Source of the DNA: JBFKAV01 sp041621405
GTDB taxonomy: Bacteria; Pseudomonadota; Alphaproteobacteria; Rhodobacterales; Rhodobacteraceae
DNA: 5,576 nt
Assembly (NCBI GenBank): GCA_041621405.1
Contig: JBFKAV010000199.1
Coordinates: 1 to 5,576 of the forward strand
Direction: 5' to 3'
The notes beneath the pieces were generated by a model that was not told the DNA's origin, did not search any database, and saw only the letters and a list, made by a program, of their open reading frames with translations. The position numbers and the translations under genes are program-made. This document shows positions 5,405 to 5,576 of the stretch, one piece after another (within the stretch, counting starts at the first letter, position 1; every line of letters starts with the position of its first letter).

Positions 5405-5576
5405 TCAGCGCGGCGCTAGATCGGCCACGAGGTCGGGCAGGAGCATCACGTCCTCGTGCGTGGTGCTCCACGCCCCGACCGAGACGCGAATCGCGAAGCG
5501 GCCGTCGACGCGCGTCTGCGTCAGGTAGACCCGCCCGTCGTCGTTGAGCCGGGCGAGGAGCGCCTCGGTCGCAGCA
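5405..5576 (-). CDS. PLP-dependent (group II) decarboxylase, C-terminal part
   Basis: Only the last 56 residues are in the window; the gene continues beyond the right edge. The visible part (ALLARLNDDGRVYLTQTRVD, then FAIRVSVGAWSTTHEDVM and a stop at 5405-5407) resembles the C-terminal small domain of group II amino-acid decarboxylases (aromatic-amino-acid, tyrosine and related enzymes). The PLP-binding lysine and substrate pocket are not visible, so the substrate cannot be named. This frame is uninterrupted, unlike its paralogous remnant at 4401-4566. If it is an amino-acid decarboxylase it would yield an amine, which would fit loosely with the nearby agmatinase-like enzyme. That link is only inferred. 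Confidence 0.72.
   Translation of the reverse strand, partial: AATEALLARLNDDGRVYLTQTRVDGRFAIRVSVGAWSTTHEDVMLLPDLVADLAPR

Noticed and set aside
5374..5411. Possible bidirectional terminator between the convergent outer-membrane and decarboxylase genes
   Set aside because: Only a 4-bp stem (GCGC-TCA-GCGC) is present, with no T-run on either strand, so it is too weak to call.

Overview
The window reads as high-GC alphaproteobacterial chromosome, most likely from the Rhodobacterales/Paracoccaceae. This is inferred from the codon use, the EnvZ-type kinase, the arginase-family enzyme and the small 'WTGFYAG' outer-membrane barrel. No single gene fixes the genus. The left ~0.9 kb is accessory DNA and the rest is ordinary chromosomal gene content. 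I see no CRISPR array, defence system or convincing new multi-gene system.

Layout. (1) 1-612: right part of an IS5-family (IS427-like) insertion sequence. Its transposase is split by a -1 frameshift, and the second catalytic Asp reads Asn. (2) 613-860: a minus-strand open frame of unknown function, cut off by the right end of the IS. (3) 895-969: tRNA-Asn(GTT) on the minus strand, with CCA encoded and a plausible promoter just upstream. The tRNA 3' end faces the IS-bearing segment, the usual geometry of an island boundary. (4) 1106-1990: MBL-fold hydrolase of the LACTB2-like type, minus strand. (5) 2031-3350: EnvZ-like sensor histidine kinase, divergent from the hydrolase with only 40 bp between start codons. 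(6) 3448-4395: arginase-family ureohydrolase (agmatinase-like) with all metal ligands. (7) 4401-4566: frameshifted remnant of the 3' end of a PLP-dependent decarboxylase, minus strand. (8) 4648-4785: promoter-like sequence and a strong hairpin with a U-rich tail, leading into (9) 4786-5373, a small outer-membrane beta-barrel protein. (10) 5405-end: the C-terminus of a second decarboxylase, paralogous to the remnant, running off the right edge on the minus strand.

Genes working together. The agmatinase-like enzyme and the two decarboxylase copies, one broken, suggest an amine or guanidino-compound theme, but this is inference from proximity. The kinase has no response regulator in the window. 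The most informative local signals are the paralogous decarboxylase 3' ends on both sides of the outer-membrane gene, the mutated transposase, and the terminator-like hairpin in the outer-membrane gene's leader.
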